Both the position numbers and the translations under genes were made by a program. From the NCBI GenBank assembly GCA_023381615.1, contig JAMCQL010000044.1:1-44281 (forward strand): a stretch of 44,281 nucleotides of DNA, in the 5' to 3' direction. Positions within the stretch are counted from its first letter, which is position 1. Every line of letters starts with the position of its first letter. Shown here piece by piece: positions 26,370 to 36,130 of the stretch. The notes under the pieces were generated by a model that did not search any database, had not been told where the DNA came from, and saw only the letters and a list, made by a program, of their open reading frames with translations. The stretch comes from Bacteroidota bacterium. Its GTDB lineage: Bacteria; Bacteroidota; Ignavibacteria; Kryptoniales; JAKASW01.

Positions 26370-27563
26370 CTAATTTGTTGTTGGTTTAGTGTGTTTTGTG
26401 AATGTTTGTTCAAGTTTAGAAATTAAAATGTCAACATGCTCCTCCTGAATCACTAGCGGCGGCAAAAGCCTGATAACATTCCCGTTAGTACAGCTTGCAA
26501 GAACGCCATCCGACAATAGTTGACTTACAAATTCACCGCATTCGCTTTTGCATTCGACGCCAATCATCAAGCCAAGTCCGCGAACATCTGTTACAAAATC
26601 AGGATGCTTAGCCTTGAATTCCAGTAATCTTTGCTTTAGATAACCGCCGACTTTTGTAACATGAAAAACGATTTCCCTTTCCGAAAGTTCTTTCAGAGTT
26701 GCCAAACCGGCGGCGCAGGAGACAGGATTGCCGCCAAAAGTGGTTCCATGCGCTCCGTAACCCATCACGTCGACAAGATGGGGATCAACAAGGAGTCCGC
26801 CGAGCGGCAGTCCGCCGCCGATTGGCTTTGCCACAGTAACCATGTCTGGACGCGCTCCGTAATGTTCGAATGCGAAGAACTTTCCGGTGCGGTAAATCCC
26901 GGATTGAATTTCATCAGCGATGACCAGGAATCCATATTTCTGTTTCAATGAAAATAGCTCATCAACAAACTCATCTGAAACTACGTTGACACCGCCTTCG
27001 CCCTGAATGAATTCAATGAAGACAGCCGCCGTCTGCTTGTCGACGCTTTGCCTCAGGTCGCTAACATTATTAAATCCTATGTGATTGATCTCAGGAACAA
27101 ACGGTTCAAATCCTTGCCTGTATTTTGGCCTATCGGTCAAAGAGAGAGAGCCGAGCGTTCTGCCGTGGAAAGAATTGCTAAGCGCAAAAAGCTTTACTCT
27201 TTCTTCTTTCTTGCCCCACTTGCGTGAGAGTTTAATGGCGGCTTCGATCGCTTCCGTTCCGGAATTCGTGAGGAAAACTTTCGGGTATCCGGACAACTTA
27301 CAAAGCATTTCCGCAAATTCTATTTGCACATCCATGTAAAACATATTTGACATGTGCATGTAACGATCTATTTGATCAACTATTGCCGCCTTCACACGCA
27401 CGTTATTGTAACCAAGAGCGTTCACGGCAAGTCCGCCAAAAAAGTCAAGATATTTTTTCCTGTCTTTCCCATAAATGTAAACGCCATCAGCATGGTCGAC
27501 TTCAACCGGAAGTCGCTTATAGGTCTGTAATAAAAATGTGCTTTCTTTTTCCTGTAAATTCAT
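26370..27563 (-). CDS. argD: Acetylornithine-type aminotransferase (class III)
   Basis: PLP enzyme of 397 residues of aminotransferase class III. Conserved blocks are GKKYLDF-type entry (KDRKKYLDFFGGLAVNALGY), the PLP phosphate site TNSGTEAIEAAIKLSRK, NSFHGRTLGSLSLT, FIEFIQGEGGV, the aspartate in VIADEIQSGIYRTGKFF and the Schiff-base lysine in TVAKPIGGG. Closest functional match is acetylornithine/succinylornithine transaminase in arginine synthesis. Other arg genes are not adjacent, so a related omega-amino acid substrate cannot be excluded. It lies 10 bp after the acyl-CoA ligase gene. Confidence 0.85.
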   Translation of the reverse strand: MNLQEKESTFLLQTYKRLPVEVDHADGVYIYGKDRKKYLDFFGGLAVNALGYNNVRVKAAIVDQIDRYMHMSNMFYMDVQIEFAEMLCKLSGYPKVFLTNSGTEAIEAAIKLSRKWGKKEERVKLFALSNSFHGRTLGSLSLTDRPKYRQGFEPFVPEINHIGFNNVSDLRQSVDKQTAAVFIEFIQGEGGVNVVSDEFVDELFSLKQKYGFLVIADEIQSGIYRTGKFFAFEHYGARPDMVTVAKPIGGGLPLGGLLVDPHLVDVMGYGAHGTTFGGNPVSCAAGLATLKELSEREIVFHVTKVGGYLKQRLLEFKAKHPDFVTDVRGLGLMIGVECKSECGEFVSQLLSDGVLASCTNGNVIRLLPPLVIQEEHVDILISKLEQTFTKHTKPTTN

Positions 27564-27573
27564 TCTCGTTCCA

Positions 27574-29382
27574 TCAGTTATACATTGAATTAATTAAGTC
27601 GGCATATTTTTGCTCGACCACTTTCCTTTTCACTTTCATTGTCGGAGTCAGATCTCCATTTTCAATCGTGAAGGGCGCCGCAAGCAATTTGAATCGTCTG
27701 ACCTGTTCGTACTTCGCTAAATCTTTTTGAAGCTCGTTAATATCTTTCCTGACCGCCTCATTTACTTTCTCGTCGTTTATCAATTCTTCTTCGTTTTGAT
27801 ATTTGACATGATGCTGGTCAGCAAAATCTTTCAAGTAATCAAAATCCGGGACGATCAAAGCTGTATTGAACCTTCTCTTGTCACCGATAAGCAGAATCTG
27901 GTCTACAAATTTGCTCTGCTGCAATAAGCTCTCTATCGGCTGTGGAGCGATGTTTTTGCCGCCCGAATTCACGAACAGGTGCTTCTTTCTATCTGTAATT
28001 ACTACAAATCCGTCAGTATCGAAGTGTCCTATATCACCTGTATGAAGCCAGCCGTCTTTGTCAATGGATTCATTCGTAGCTTCTTGGTTCTTGTAATACC
28101 CAACCATTACATGCGGACCGCGAGTAAGTATTTCGCCATCGTCAGCAATTTTAACTTGAACATTCTTAAGTGGTTTCCCCACACTGCCAAACTTGTAATC
28201 ATCTGCTCTGTTTGCAGTAATGACAGGCGATGACTCTGTCATTCCGTAGCCTTCAACTATCATGATTCCGACGGATTCAAAAAATTCGCCGAGTTCGCGC
28301 GAAAGAGCCGCCCCTCCGCTTACGAAAAACCTTATCCTTCCGCCGGTTCTCGCTTTTATTTTTGAAAGGACCAATTTATCGGCAAGAGAATACTTTGTTC
28401 GAATGATCGGTCCAGCCACACCTTTTTTCTTTGCCGCAACATATTCCTTTCCGACGCCAACGGCCCAATGAAAAATTCTCTGCTTAGTCGCCGAACCGGA
28501 CTCAACATTCTTCATTAAGAGAGCATAGATTCGCTCGAACAATCGAGGCACAGTAGTAACGACCGTTGGCTTCACTTCCATCATGTTCTGCGCCACAGTC
28601 TCGATACTTTCGGCGTAAGAGACTGATGCTCCAGCGGACAGTGCAGTATAATATCCGGCCATTCTTTCGAAGCTGTGTGAAATAGGGAGGAAAGAAAGAA
28701 GACTGTCATCCTGTGTGATTGGTATCTGGTCGAGTGCTCCTTTGATGTTTGCGACAAAATTACCGTGAGTCAGCATGACGCCTTTCGGTTCGCCGGTTGT
28801 GCCGCTGGTATAAATTATCGTGGCGATATCAGAGGGTTTTGGTTCGTGCAGCCATTTTTCGAATTGATCACGATGTTTGTCACGCTGCCTTCTTCCCAAA
28901 TCAAAAACTTCAGAATAATCTAAAAGAGACTTGTCCTTGGAGTCTTCTTTGGGATTCATGGTGATGATGTATCGGAGGTTTTTGACGTTCTCACGAATCC
29001 GCTGGACTTTGTTCAGTTGAAAGGAATTTGAAACAACAACGATAGTTACATCGCCATTCAGAAGAATGTACTCGATCTGTTTTGCGGTAAGCGTGGGAAA
29101 GATTGGGACGTCTATCGCACTCAATGCCAATGAAGCGATATCTGCCATCGGCCATTCCGGCCGATTCTCGGAAAGTATCGCGATCTTCTCTCCGCGCTTT
29201 GCACCGAGTGAATGAAGCCCATGCGCAAAGAGTTCAACTTTTTCGTAAAACTCGTCGTAAGTTATTCCAACATACCTGCCTTCGAGTTTGTACCTATAGA
29301 CTTCTCTGCCCGTCCCGGCGTACTTCTTTGCGAGTCGAGCGAACATTTCCGTAAGCGTATTGAATTCTACTGCAACGCCCAT
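27574..29382 (-). CDS. Long-chain fatty acid-CoA ligase (AMP-forming)
   Basis: Adenylate-forming enzyme of 602 residues, of the FadD15/long-chain acyl-CoA synthetase type. The ATP-binding loop is IIYTSGTTGEPKGVMLTHGN; the adenylate site is VEGYGMTESSPVITAN; DGWLHTGDIGHFDTDGFV and ITDRKKHLFVNSGGKNIAP are the hinge and C-terminal motifs. It activates fatty acids with ATP and CoA for membrane lipid synthesis or degradation. No signal peptide; acts in the cytoplasm or at the inner membrane. Confidence 0.92.
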   Translation of the reverse strand: MGVAVEFNTLTEMFARLAKKYAGTGREVYRYKLEGRYVGITYDEFYEKVELFAHGLHSLGAKRGEKIAILSENRPEWPMADIASLALSAIDVPIFPTLTAKQIEYILLNGDVTIVVVSNSFQLNKVQRIRENVKNLRYIITMNPKEDSKDKSLLDYSEVFDLGRRQRDKHRDQFEKWLHEPKPSDIATIIYTSGTTGEPKGVMLTHGNFVANIKGALDQIPITQDDSLLSFLPISHSFERMAGYYTALSAGASVSYAESIETVAQNMMEVKPTVVTTVPRLFERIYALLMKNVESGSATKQRIFHWAVGVGKEYVAAKKKGVAGPIIRTKYSLADKLVLSKIKARTGGRIRFFVSGGAALSRELGEFFESVGIMIVEGYGMTESSPVITANRADDYKFGSVGKPLKNVQVKIADDGEILTRGPHVMVGYYKNQEATNESIDKDGWLHTGDIGHFDTDGFVVITDRKKHLFVNSGGKNIAPQPIESLLQQSKFVDQILLIGDKRRFNTALIVPDFDYLKDFADQHHVKYQNEEELINDEKVNEAVRKDINELQKDLAKYEQVRRFKLLAAPFTIENGDLTPTMKVKRKVVEQKYADLINSMYN

Positions 29383-29413
29383 TTAACCCTCCCAACAGCG
29401 AAGTTTTCTTTGA

Positions 29414-32400
29414 TTAGAAAAACTGTGTATATGACAGCCTCCATCTGAGTTCGAAATTCTTTGCACTTCCGGCGGCAGCTGGCTTGTTGACGTACAACGG
29501 CAAGTCAATTCTGATTTCCGACAAGTTTATAGTATCAAAGAGCGAAGTGCTTTCTCTGAAAAATAGCTTATAAAAGGCCTGAATATCAAATAAAATTCCG
29601 ACTCCAGCATCATCATAAAAATGCGACCCGTTTTCTATTGTTTCACCCTGATTTCCGAAAAATGCCGCATCGTAGAACAAATTTGTTTTGAAGTAAGAAA
29701 GCACGCTTCCGGCAAACGGGATTTCGTAGGATGGTATGAACGGAATCAATGAACCAAACCTCAATTCGATATTTCCCGCATCTATCTTATCTCCCGCGAT
29801 CAGCGCGCTGAAGCCGCGAACATCTCCTCCGCCTGCGACACGAGAATTTTCAACAACCTGACGCGGAAGTGTTCCTTTGCTCCGAAGCAGCGGGTACTCG
29901 AAAACATCCAAAGGACTTCCCTGCGCAAGATAAAATTTCGTCATCACCGGCACGTTTCCGGAAGCTCTTCCTTCATAGAGCCGCATCGCAAACGCATTCG
30001 AGCTGAACGGAACCGATAATCTAAACTCAAGCTGTTGTTTTGAATATTGATAATCGTTTTCTGAAGTGAACGGGAAAGTCGATTCATACGACGCAAGGAA
30101 AGAAGCGCGCCACCATTTTCCATAATCGTCATATTTGTAGCTCCCCTTGAAGAAATTAAGACGCTTTTTCAAATCCCAACTTGATGGGTCCGATAAGTAA
30201 TCGAGTTTTTCCGCCATCGTGGAATTTAAACTAAATGAAAGCTGGTGATAAGGCGGAAAGCTGTAGTGCTGCGCAAACATCTTGGTGAATCCGAGCGAAT
30301 AGAAATCCCGCCCTTCGATTCTTTCTGCCCGCGCAATGACTCTCAATTGTCTCGAAATATTTGGAAGCAGTGAATTGTATTCTGCGTCGTAATCGAATTC
30401 CGTGTGTTTAAATTTGGAACCGTACCAAACTCCGAGATCCAGATTTTTCAAGTAGCCGAGATAGCTTCCCATGAACCTAATGCCGTACTTGACTCCGTCA
30501 ATTGTGTTATACCACAGACTCGGTCTCCAACGAATTTGATAAGCATCGTTCGGATAAACGTTGAACATCGTATTGTCAAATCTGAAATCCACTTTCGGGT
30601 GTGGCCATGTGTTGTTTAGACGGTTGATATCGAGAATCTCCTGACCGGGATTGATTTCCGCTCTCTCAATTTTGGAGTCGGTCTCGACTTCATATCCTCG
30701 GAAGAGTTCACCGTTCTTCCAGTCCTCTACCGGAGAATAAAACACTTTATCCGATCCATCGGCAAGGTAAAGGTGAATATCCAGCGGCATTACAACTTGC
30801 CCTTTTCGACTGATAACAATCTTATTTCTGTATAACTCTACACCGGATGAATCTATTTGCTTTTTTGAAATCCTTTTGATTCCGTAATCGCAAGTGTAAG
30901 TCCTGTTGAACCACTCATTGAAGAACCACCGTAAGTCTTTTCTGCCGCTGACTTTCATAGCAAGATCAAAAAAGTCCTGCGGGTAAACGTGTTTGAATTT
31001 GAAGTCATTGTAATACGTTAGCATCAGCTTCGAGAAAACGGAATCGCCGAGCACATATCGCAGCATGAACATTATGTCGGCAGTCTTTGCATAAATTGAA
31101 ATGTCTTGTAATCTTGGTTCCGCAAAATGGTCAGCGTGTGTCAGAATCGGTTCTTCGTATCCGGTGTAAGCGAGATACAACGCAGCCCTGACATTGTTCG
31201 CGCGTTCGTCGGTGTTTGGGAAATCGAGAAACTTCTGATACCACTTGGTCCAGTGATAACTGTTGTCGTACCGGCCATAATACGATTCAAGAGCGAGAGT
31301 TGTTATGAAAGTGTTGAATCCTTCGTCTTGAAATCCATTCTCCGTCTCGTTGCTCCCGATCATCATCGGATACCATTGATGGCCGAGCTCGTGCATTACG
31401 ACGTGGGCTAATGCATGGCTGTTCTCATCGCCGATATGTCCGATGAAAACCAAGCCGGGATATTCCATTCCTCCGCCTTCGGTGCCTTCAACAACAAAAG
31501 CATTCTTGTAGACATACATTCCAAAATGTTCGGAAAAGAAACTGATTGCATGTGTTCCCATTTTTGCGGCTTCAGCCCAATATTTTGCTTTGTCGGTGAA
31601 ATACAAAGCGTGAATCGCTATACCGTTCCAGTAGGAAACATCCCAAATGAAATAGGGATCGGCTGCCCACGCGAAATCTCTCACGCTGTCCTCGTGAAAC
31701 TTCCAGGTCACCATTTCTGTGTCCGCCGGTGTAAGTTCCCGATTTGAATAATCGGCAACGTGAACTGTTCCGACTTTCGATTTTGCTTCCTGCAGTCTTT
31801 CGAGGACGCTGTCAGGCAATACTTCATTTGCGTTCAACAGATTTCCCGTGTAAGCGACAATGAACTTTTTCGGTAAAGTTATGTTGACATCAAATGTTCC
31901 GTAGTCATCATAAAACTCGCCTCTGTCAAGATACTGGTCGGTGTGCCAGCCAAACTTGTCATAGACAGCGATTTGCGGGTACCACTGCGCGACGTCATAG
32001 TCTTCGCCGATGTATCCGGTTCTGTCCCCGCCGAATGGGACTTTCCCTTTCCATTCGATCAGAAAAGTAACGCTGTCGTTGCTCTTCAAGCATTCGGGGA
32101 GTTTGACTTCCGCTATTGTGTTGTCAACATTATAAGTCAGCGGGATTTCTTTCCCATTCACAACCATGGCAAGTTTTTCAATCCAGATTCCGCCGGTGGT
32201 GCCGATATCGTACCTTTTCTGATAGATCGACTGCATATATCCGTAGCTGCCTTTGGTGAACATATTCCAGTAAAGACGGATATAGACTTTGTCCAGACTG
32301 TCCGGCGAATTATTCTTGTATAAGAGTGTCTCGCTCCCGTTGATGATATGAGTATCGTCATGCAAAGTCGCATTAATGGTATAATGAACGTACTGCTGCC

Positions 32401-32506
32401 AATAAGTGGAACCTTTGGGATAGTTTTCAGAAGCGTCCGCAGGATCCTGTGGATAAGAAATGTTGAATAAAAACAGAATGGAAAGAAACACGAGCAAACG
32501 ACGCAT
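29414..32506 (-). CDS. M1-family metallopeptidase with C-terminal beta-barrel-like extension
   Basis: A 1030-residue secreted peptidase with a signal peptide (LLVFLSILFLFNISYPQ). The zinc site is H372-E-L-G-H376 with the third ligand E395 exactly at HExxH-x18-E, preceded by the substrate-binding GGGMEYP (344-350), the GxMEN equivalent. This is the aminopeptidase N/LTA4-hydrolase fold. After about residue 620 the sequence no longer looks like M1. It is rich in alternating aromatic strands (FRFDNTMFNVYPNDAYQIRW, GVWYGSKFKHTEFDYDAEY), has SRVAGGGDVRGF like surface-antigen barrels, and ends in RLSYTQFF, a typical outer-membrane C-terminus. It is therefore probably an outer-membrane-anchored peptidase. 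AAGGAG precedes the ATG. Confidence 0.87.
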   Translation of the reverse strand: MRRLLVFLSILFLFNISYPQDPADASENYPKGSTYWQQYVHYTINATLHDDTHIINGSETLLYKNNSPDSLDKVYIRLYWNMFTKGSYGYMQSIYQKRYDIGTTGGIWIEKLAMVVNGKEIPLTYNVDNTIAEVKLPECLKSNDSVTFLIEWKGKVPFGGDRTGYIGEDYDVAQWYPQIAVYDKFGWHTDQYLDRGEFYDDYGTFDVNITLPKKFIVAYTGNLLNANEVLPDSVLERLQEAKSKVGTVHVADYSNRELTPADTEMVTWKFHEDSVRDFAWAADPYFIWDVSYWNGIAIHALYFTDKAKYWAEAAKMGTHAISFFSEHFGMYVYKNAFVVEGTEGGGMEYPGLVFIGHIGDENSHALAHVVMHELGHQWYPMMIGSNETENGFQDEGFNTFITTLALESYYGRYDNSYHWTKWYQKFLDFPNTDERANNVRAALYLAYTGYEEPILTHADHFAEPRLQDISIYAKTADIMFMLRYVLGDSVFSKLMLTYYNDFKFKHVYPQDFFDLAMKVSGRKDLRWFFNEWFNRTYTCDYGIKRISKKQIDSSGVELYRNKIVISRKGQVVMPLDIHLYLADGSDKVFYSPVEDWKNGELFRGYEVETDSKIERAEINPGQEILDINRLNNTWPHPKVDFRFDNTMFNVYPNDAYQIRWRPSLWYNTIDGVKYGIRFMGSYLGYLKNLDLGVWYGSKFKHTEFDYDAEYNSLLPNISRQLRVIARAERIEGRDFYSLGFTKMFAQHYSFPPYHQLSFSLNSTMAEKLDYLSDPSSWDLKKRLNFFKGSYKYDDYGKWWRASFLASYESTFPFTSENDYQYSKQQLEFRLSVPFSSNAFAMRLYEGRASGNVPVMTKFYLAQGSPLDVFEYPLLRSKGTLPRQVVENSRVAGGGDVRGFSALIAGDKIDAGNIELRFGSLIPFIPSYEIPFAGSVLSYFKTNLFYDAAFFGNQGETIENGSHFYDDAGVGILFDIQAFYKLFFRESTSLFDTINLSEIRIDLPLYVNKPAAAGSAKNFELRWRLSYTQFF

Positions 32507-32607
32507 TATTGTGCTCCTTGAAATAATTGCTCTGTGAAGAATTCCGGTAAAATTAGTATTTGTGAAATACTTTTTCAGACCTCACCTTCATGTTTGCGGA
32601 GGCTCTC

Positions 32608-32630
32608 CTGAATTTCGAAAACAAATTCAG
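32608..32630 (-). terminator. Possible hairpin after the symporter operon
   Basis: A perfect 8-bp inverted repeat, CTGAATTT and AAATTCAG with a 7-base loop, lies 18 bp past the stop of the 75-residue membrane protein gene. No clear T-run follows on the minus strand, so it may be a weak terminator or simply an RNA-stabilising hairpin between this operon and the M1 peptidase gene. Confidence 0.35.
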
Positions 32631-32647
32631 TAGGCATACGCGACAGC

Positions 32648-32875
32648 CTACTTCTTCCCGTTTCTCTCAAAGTATGCAATAAGGAGGAATGCCGAAGCAA
32701 TCACGATCATCAGCACTCCCCAAATCAAATTCACATTAAGCTGAAAGGATTTTTTATATATGTCAGCGGGACCAAATATGCCGTAAGCCGCGAGAAGGAT
32801 TCCGTAGAAGCCCAGAAGACTTCCGAGTGGAATTTTGAGATCAAAAAAGTGGCGGCGTGTTTCTGAAGAATCCAT
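32648..32875 (-). CDS. Small two-span membrane protein next to a sodium symporter
   Basis: A 75-residue protein with two hydrophobic helices (IPLGSLLGFYGILLAAYGIF and LIWGVLMIVIASAFLLIAYF) and charged ends (SSETRRHFFD, ERNGKK). It follows the SSS symporter gene by 21 bp with its own GGAGA ribosome site. Several SSS transporters have small membrane partners encoded next to them, so an accessory role is plausible but not shown. No family recognised. Confidence 0.65.
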   Translation of the reverse strand: MDSSETRRHFFDLKIPLGSLLGFYGILLAAYGIFGPADIYKKSFQLNVNLIWGVLMIVIASAFLLIAYFERNGKK

Positions 32876-32896
32876 TGTTTGTTCTCCGATTAATTT

Positions 32897-34522
32897 TTAC
32901 CAGAAAATAATGTTTAAAAGAACCATCAGCACAAGTGATAACACTCCCCAAAATACAGGCTTTCTGAAAAAACGCTCGCTATTATGCGGCTTGGGAGTCA
33001 AGCCGTAAACTAAGCCAACGAGCGCACTCTCTTCCTTCTTAAGCGTAAATGTGCTGACAATTATCGTCACAACAAAATCCGTGCACCAAGCCCACCATGC
33101 CTGATAAAAGTTTGCAGCCATTTCACTTGGGTAGTGAATAACGTGCATTTGGTAAAGTAAGTAATGGAACGCAGCCGCTAAGATTCCCGACAGCAATCCA
33201 AAAAATCCGCCCCACGGTGTTGTCTTCCTCCAGAACATTCCCAACAAAAATGTCGCGAACAAGGGGGCATTAAAAAATGTAAATATAAGCTGCATATAAT
33301 CCATCAGATTCGGAAACGAGCTGACTATATAAGCAGTGCCGATGCTGGCAATAACACCGAACACGGTCGTGTATTTTCCCATTTTCAGATAATGTTCATC
33401 GGGCATATCCTTCTTTATGTAACTGCCATATATGTCATAGGTCCATACGGTATTGAATGCCGTTACGTTGCCAGCCATGCCTGACATGAAACTTGCGAGA
33501 AGTCCTGTAATTGCAAGTCCAAGAACGCCATTAGGCAAATAATGTGCGAAAAGCAAAATCAGGGCGGAATTATAATCAGGAGTCGCTCCTCCCTGCACAA
33601 CTTTAAACTGCGGAAGAAGCGCCACGGCGAGCAAGCCGGGAATCACCACAATAATCGGCACCAACATTTTCGGAAAAGAGGCAATGAGTGGAGTCCTTCT
33701 TGCAGCGGAAAGATTTTCCGACGCCATAGCTCTCTGAACGACCAAGAAGTCCGTGGTCCAATATCCAAACGAGAGAACAAAGCCGAGCCCGAGAACCATT
33801 CCCATCCAATCGACTCCCATCGGATTGTCGGACGCCGATCCCATGTGCTGCCAGGCATGAAGGAATGATGGAGGAACTCTTTGGACAAGTCCCTCAAATC
33901 CGCCGACCGCGTGAAGTCCGATGTACACAACAGGAAGCAATCCCAACCAAATCAAGAAAAATTGAATGACTTCATTGTATATCGAAGAAGAAAGGCCACC
34001 AAAGAAAACATAGATGAGAACAACCAAAGCGGATAGAAAAATGCTTGAGGTCAGCGACCATCCAAGCGTCAGTTCGAAAAGAAGCGCCATCGCATACATG
34101 CTAATTCCACTCATGAGAAGTGTCATGATCGCAAACGAAAACGCATTTAGTCCGCGCGTGGCTTCGTTATATCTTAACTTTAAATACTCCGGTACGCTTC
34201 TGATTCGCGTGCTGTAGTAGAACGGCATCATGAACAATCCAAGGAAAATCATCGCCGGGATTGCGCCGATCCAGTAGAAGTGAACTGTAAGGATTCCGTA
34301 CTTCGCGGAGTTTGCAACCATTCCAATTACTTCAAGCGCGCCAAGGTTTGCGGAAAGAAATGCCAAACTGGTTATCCAGCTTGGGAGCGAACGGCCTGAA
34401 AGAAAGAAGTCTTCGCTCGTCTTCATATATTTTTTTAACGCATATCCTACGACGATCGTAATTACCACGTAGGCGGCCAATATCATGTAGTCAATGAAGT
34501 TCAAAGAAATTACCGGCGTCAC
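32897..34522 (-). CDS. Sodium:solute symporter (SSS/SGLT family)
   Basis: A 541-residue transporter with about 14 membrane helices of the LeuT-fold SSS family. Typical segments are the linker SEDFFLSGRSLPSWITSLAFLSANLGALEV (quoted blocks: DFFLSGRSLPSW, LSANLGALEV), the GISMYAMALLFE helix, FFGGLSSSIYNEVIQFF, and GYWTTDFLVVQRAMASENL, which is close to the sugar-transporting SGLT branch. It likely imports a sugar or similar solute with Na+. It starts at GTG behind a strong AGGAGG. A 222-bp gap separates it from divergent lptF, and I see no convincing promoter there. Confidence 0.88.
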   Translation of the reverse strand: MTPVISLNFIDYMILAAYVVITIVVGYALKKYMKTSEDFFLSGRSLPSWITSLAFLSANLGALEVIGMVANSAKYGILTVHFYWIGAIPAMIFLGLFMMPFYYSTRIRSVPEYLKLRYNEATRGLNAFSFAIMTLLMSGISMYAMALLFELTLGWSLTSSIFLSALVVLIYVFFGGLSSSIYNEVIQFFLIWLGLLPVVYIGLHAVGGFEGLVQRVPPSFLHAWQHMGSASDNPMGVDWMGMVLGLGFVLSFGYWTTDFLVVQRAMASENLSAARRTPLIASFPKMLVPIIVVIPGLLAVALLPQFKVVQGGATPDYNSALILLFAHYLPNGVLGLAITGLLASFMSGMAGNVTAFNTVWTYDIYGSYIKKDMPDEHYLKMGKYTTVFGVIASIGTAYIVSSFPNLMDYMQLIFTFFNAPLFATFLLGMFWRKTTPWGGFFGLLSGILAAAFHYLLYQMHVIHYPSEMAANFYQAWWAWCTDFVVTIIVSTFTLKKEESALVGLVYGLTPKPHNSERFFRKPVFWGVLSLVLMVLLNIIFW

Positions 34523-34744
34523 GTTACCTCCTGTCTGTGAGTGGAAACTTTAAGTTGGATTTGGATTGCCGTTCAATGTTCATCAAAATTTGGGAAGCGA
34601 AAAAAGATGTCACCATGCGGTGAGTCCAGTGGAAAGGCAAGTTTTCATTTCCGATAAATATAACAATTGCTGTAAAAGCTTCAAATTCTGAATCTACAGC
34701 ATCCCATCATTGAGCGAACAGCATTTGGTTGCTATATTGACATC

Positions 34745-36130
34745 GTGAAACTTAGGCTGTACATATTGAAGCGTCACATCGGGCCGTTCATCTTCTCCAT
34801 GGTCATCATCACGTTCATTTTTCTTCTTCAATTCCTGATGCAATCCATGGATCAAATCGTTGGAAAAGGCCTTTCGCTGATTGTCATCACTCAGCTAATC
34901 GTCTTTAATCTTGCATGGATAGTTGTACTCGCTGTTCCGATGTCGGTGCTCATCGCAGTGTTAATGGCATTCGGAGGCCTGTCTTCAAACAATGAAGTGA
35001 CAGCAATAAAAGGTTCCGGAGTTAGTCTCGTCAGGATGATTTTTCCGGTATTCGTTGCTTCAATTGGTGTCTTTTACTTGCTCGTTCTCTTCGACAACGA
35101 CGTCCTTCCCGATGCGAATCACATGGCAAAGACAATTATGATCGATATCAACAGAAAAAAACCTACGTTCACGATCGAGCCGGGGCAGTTTTCGCAAGAA
35201 ATCGACGGCTATGCGATCCTCGCCAGAAAGACAGTTCCAAATTCCACCGATCTCTACGGAGTGACCATCTTTGATTTTTCTAATCCCCAGAAGTTCAGGA
35301 CAATCACCGCGGAGCGCGGGAGGGTTGGCTTCTCTCCGAACTTGAGACAATTAATTATGCTTTTAAGCGATGGCGAGATAGATGAGTATGACAATAATCA
35401 GGTTGGGCTGTACCAACGAATTCGATTTCAGCATCAGCAGATTGTTCTGAGAGCAGAGGGTTTTGCGTTTGAGAAATCTTCGGAAAACGAGTTCCAGCGC
35501 GGCGACCGAGAGCTGAGCGCTGATTCGATGCGCACTATTGTTTCTTCCATGCAAAAGGATGCGGAGATACTCAGAACACAATTGAATAATTATATGCACG
35601 GTGAAATCATGGGGCTGGTAAAGCCACCCACCAATCGTTACGTCACGTCGACCACGAGCGACTCTGCAGAGGTTTTTCTGCAGGCGCAGTCAAAGATCTC
35701 TTCAAGTTCGGCTATCGCAAGGAGCCTGCTCGCCAGCATAGATGCAACCGAGCAGCAGATGTATTCTTATCGTGTGGAAATACAGAAAAAATACTCCATC
35801 CCGTTTGCTGCTATCGTCTTTGTTTTTCTCGGCGCTCCTCTCGGAATGATGTCCCGTCGGGGGAATTTCGGCGTCTCTGCCGGATTGAGTTTGTTCTTCT
35901 TTTTGATCTATTGGGCGTTCCTAATTGCCGGTGAGAAGCTTGCCGACCGCGAAATGTTGAGTCCGTTCATGGCTATGTGGCTTGCGAACATTGTGCTCGG
36001 CGGATTCGGACTGATACTGACTTATCGAGTCTCAAAAGAAGCCGTGATCATAAATTGGGATTTCTTCCTAAGGTTTGTCCCCAAGAGGTGGATGTCTGAA
36101 GAGACATTGAGCGAACTTTCTAAGAGATGA
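34745..36130 (+). CDS. lptF: LptF/LptG-family lipopolysaccharide transport permease (first of pair)
   Basis: A 461-residue YjgP/YjgQ permease. Three N-terminal membrane helices (IFSMVIITFIFLLQFLMQS, LAWIVVLAVPMSVLIAVLM, ASIGVFYLLVLFDNDVL) surround the family signature LSSNNEVTAIKGSGVS. A periplasmic beta-jellyroll domain (about 140-330) and three C-terminal helices follow. Together with the next gene it should form the inner-membrane LptFG heterodimer that, with LptB, extracts LPS. It is nearly 100 residues longer than E. coli LptF; the extra length is in the periplasmic region. The start is GTG with no clear Shine-Dalgarno. F versus G assignment is tentative. Confidence 0.85.
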   Translation: MKLRLYILKRHIGPFIFSMVIITFIFLLQFLMQSMDQIVGKGLSLIVITQLIVFNLAWIVVLAVPMSVLIAVLMAFGGLSSNNEVTAIKGSGVSLVRMIFPVFVASIGVFYLLVLFDNDVLPDANHMAKTIMIDINRKKPTFTIEPGQFSQEIDGYAILARKTVPNSTDLYGVTIFDFSNPQKFRTITAERGRVGFSPNLRQLIMLLSDGEIDEYDNNQVGLYQRIRFQHQQIVLRAEGFAFEKSSENEFQRGDRELSADSMRTIVSSMQKDAEILRTQLNNYMHGEIMGLVKPPTNRYVTSTTSDSAEVFLQAQSKISSSSAIARSLLASIDATEQQMYSYRVEIQKKYSIPFAAIVFVFLGAPLGMMSRRGNFGVSAGLSLFFFLIYWAFLIAGEKLADREMLSPFMAMWLANIVLGGFGLILTYRVSKEAVIINWDFFLRFVPKRWMSEETLSELSKR

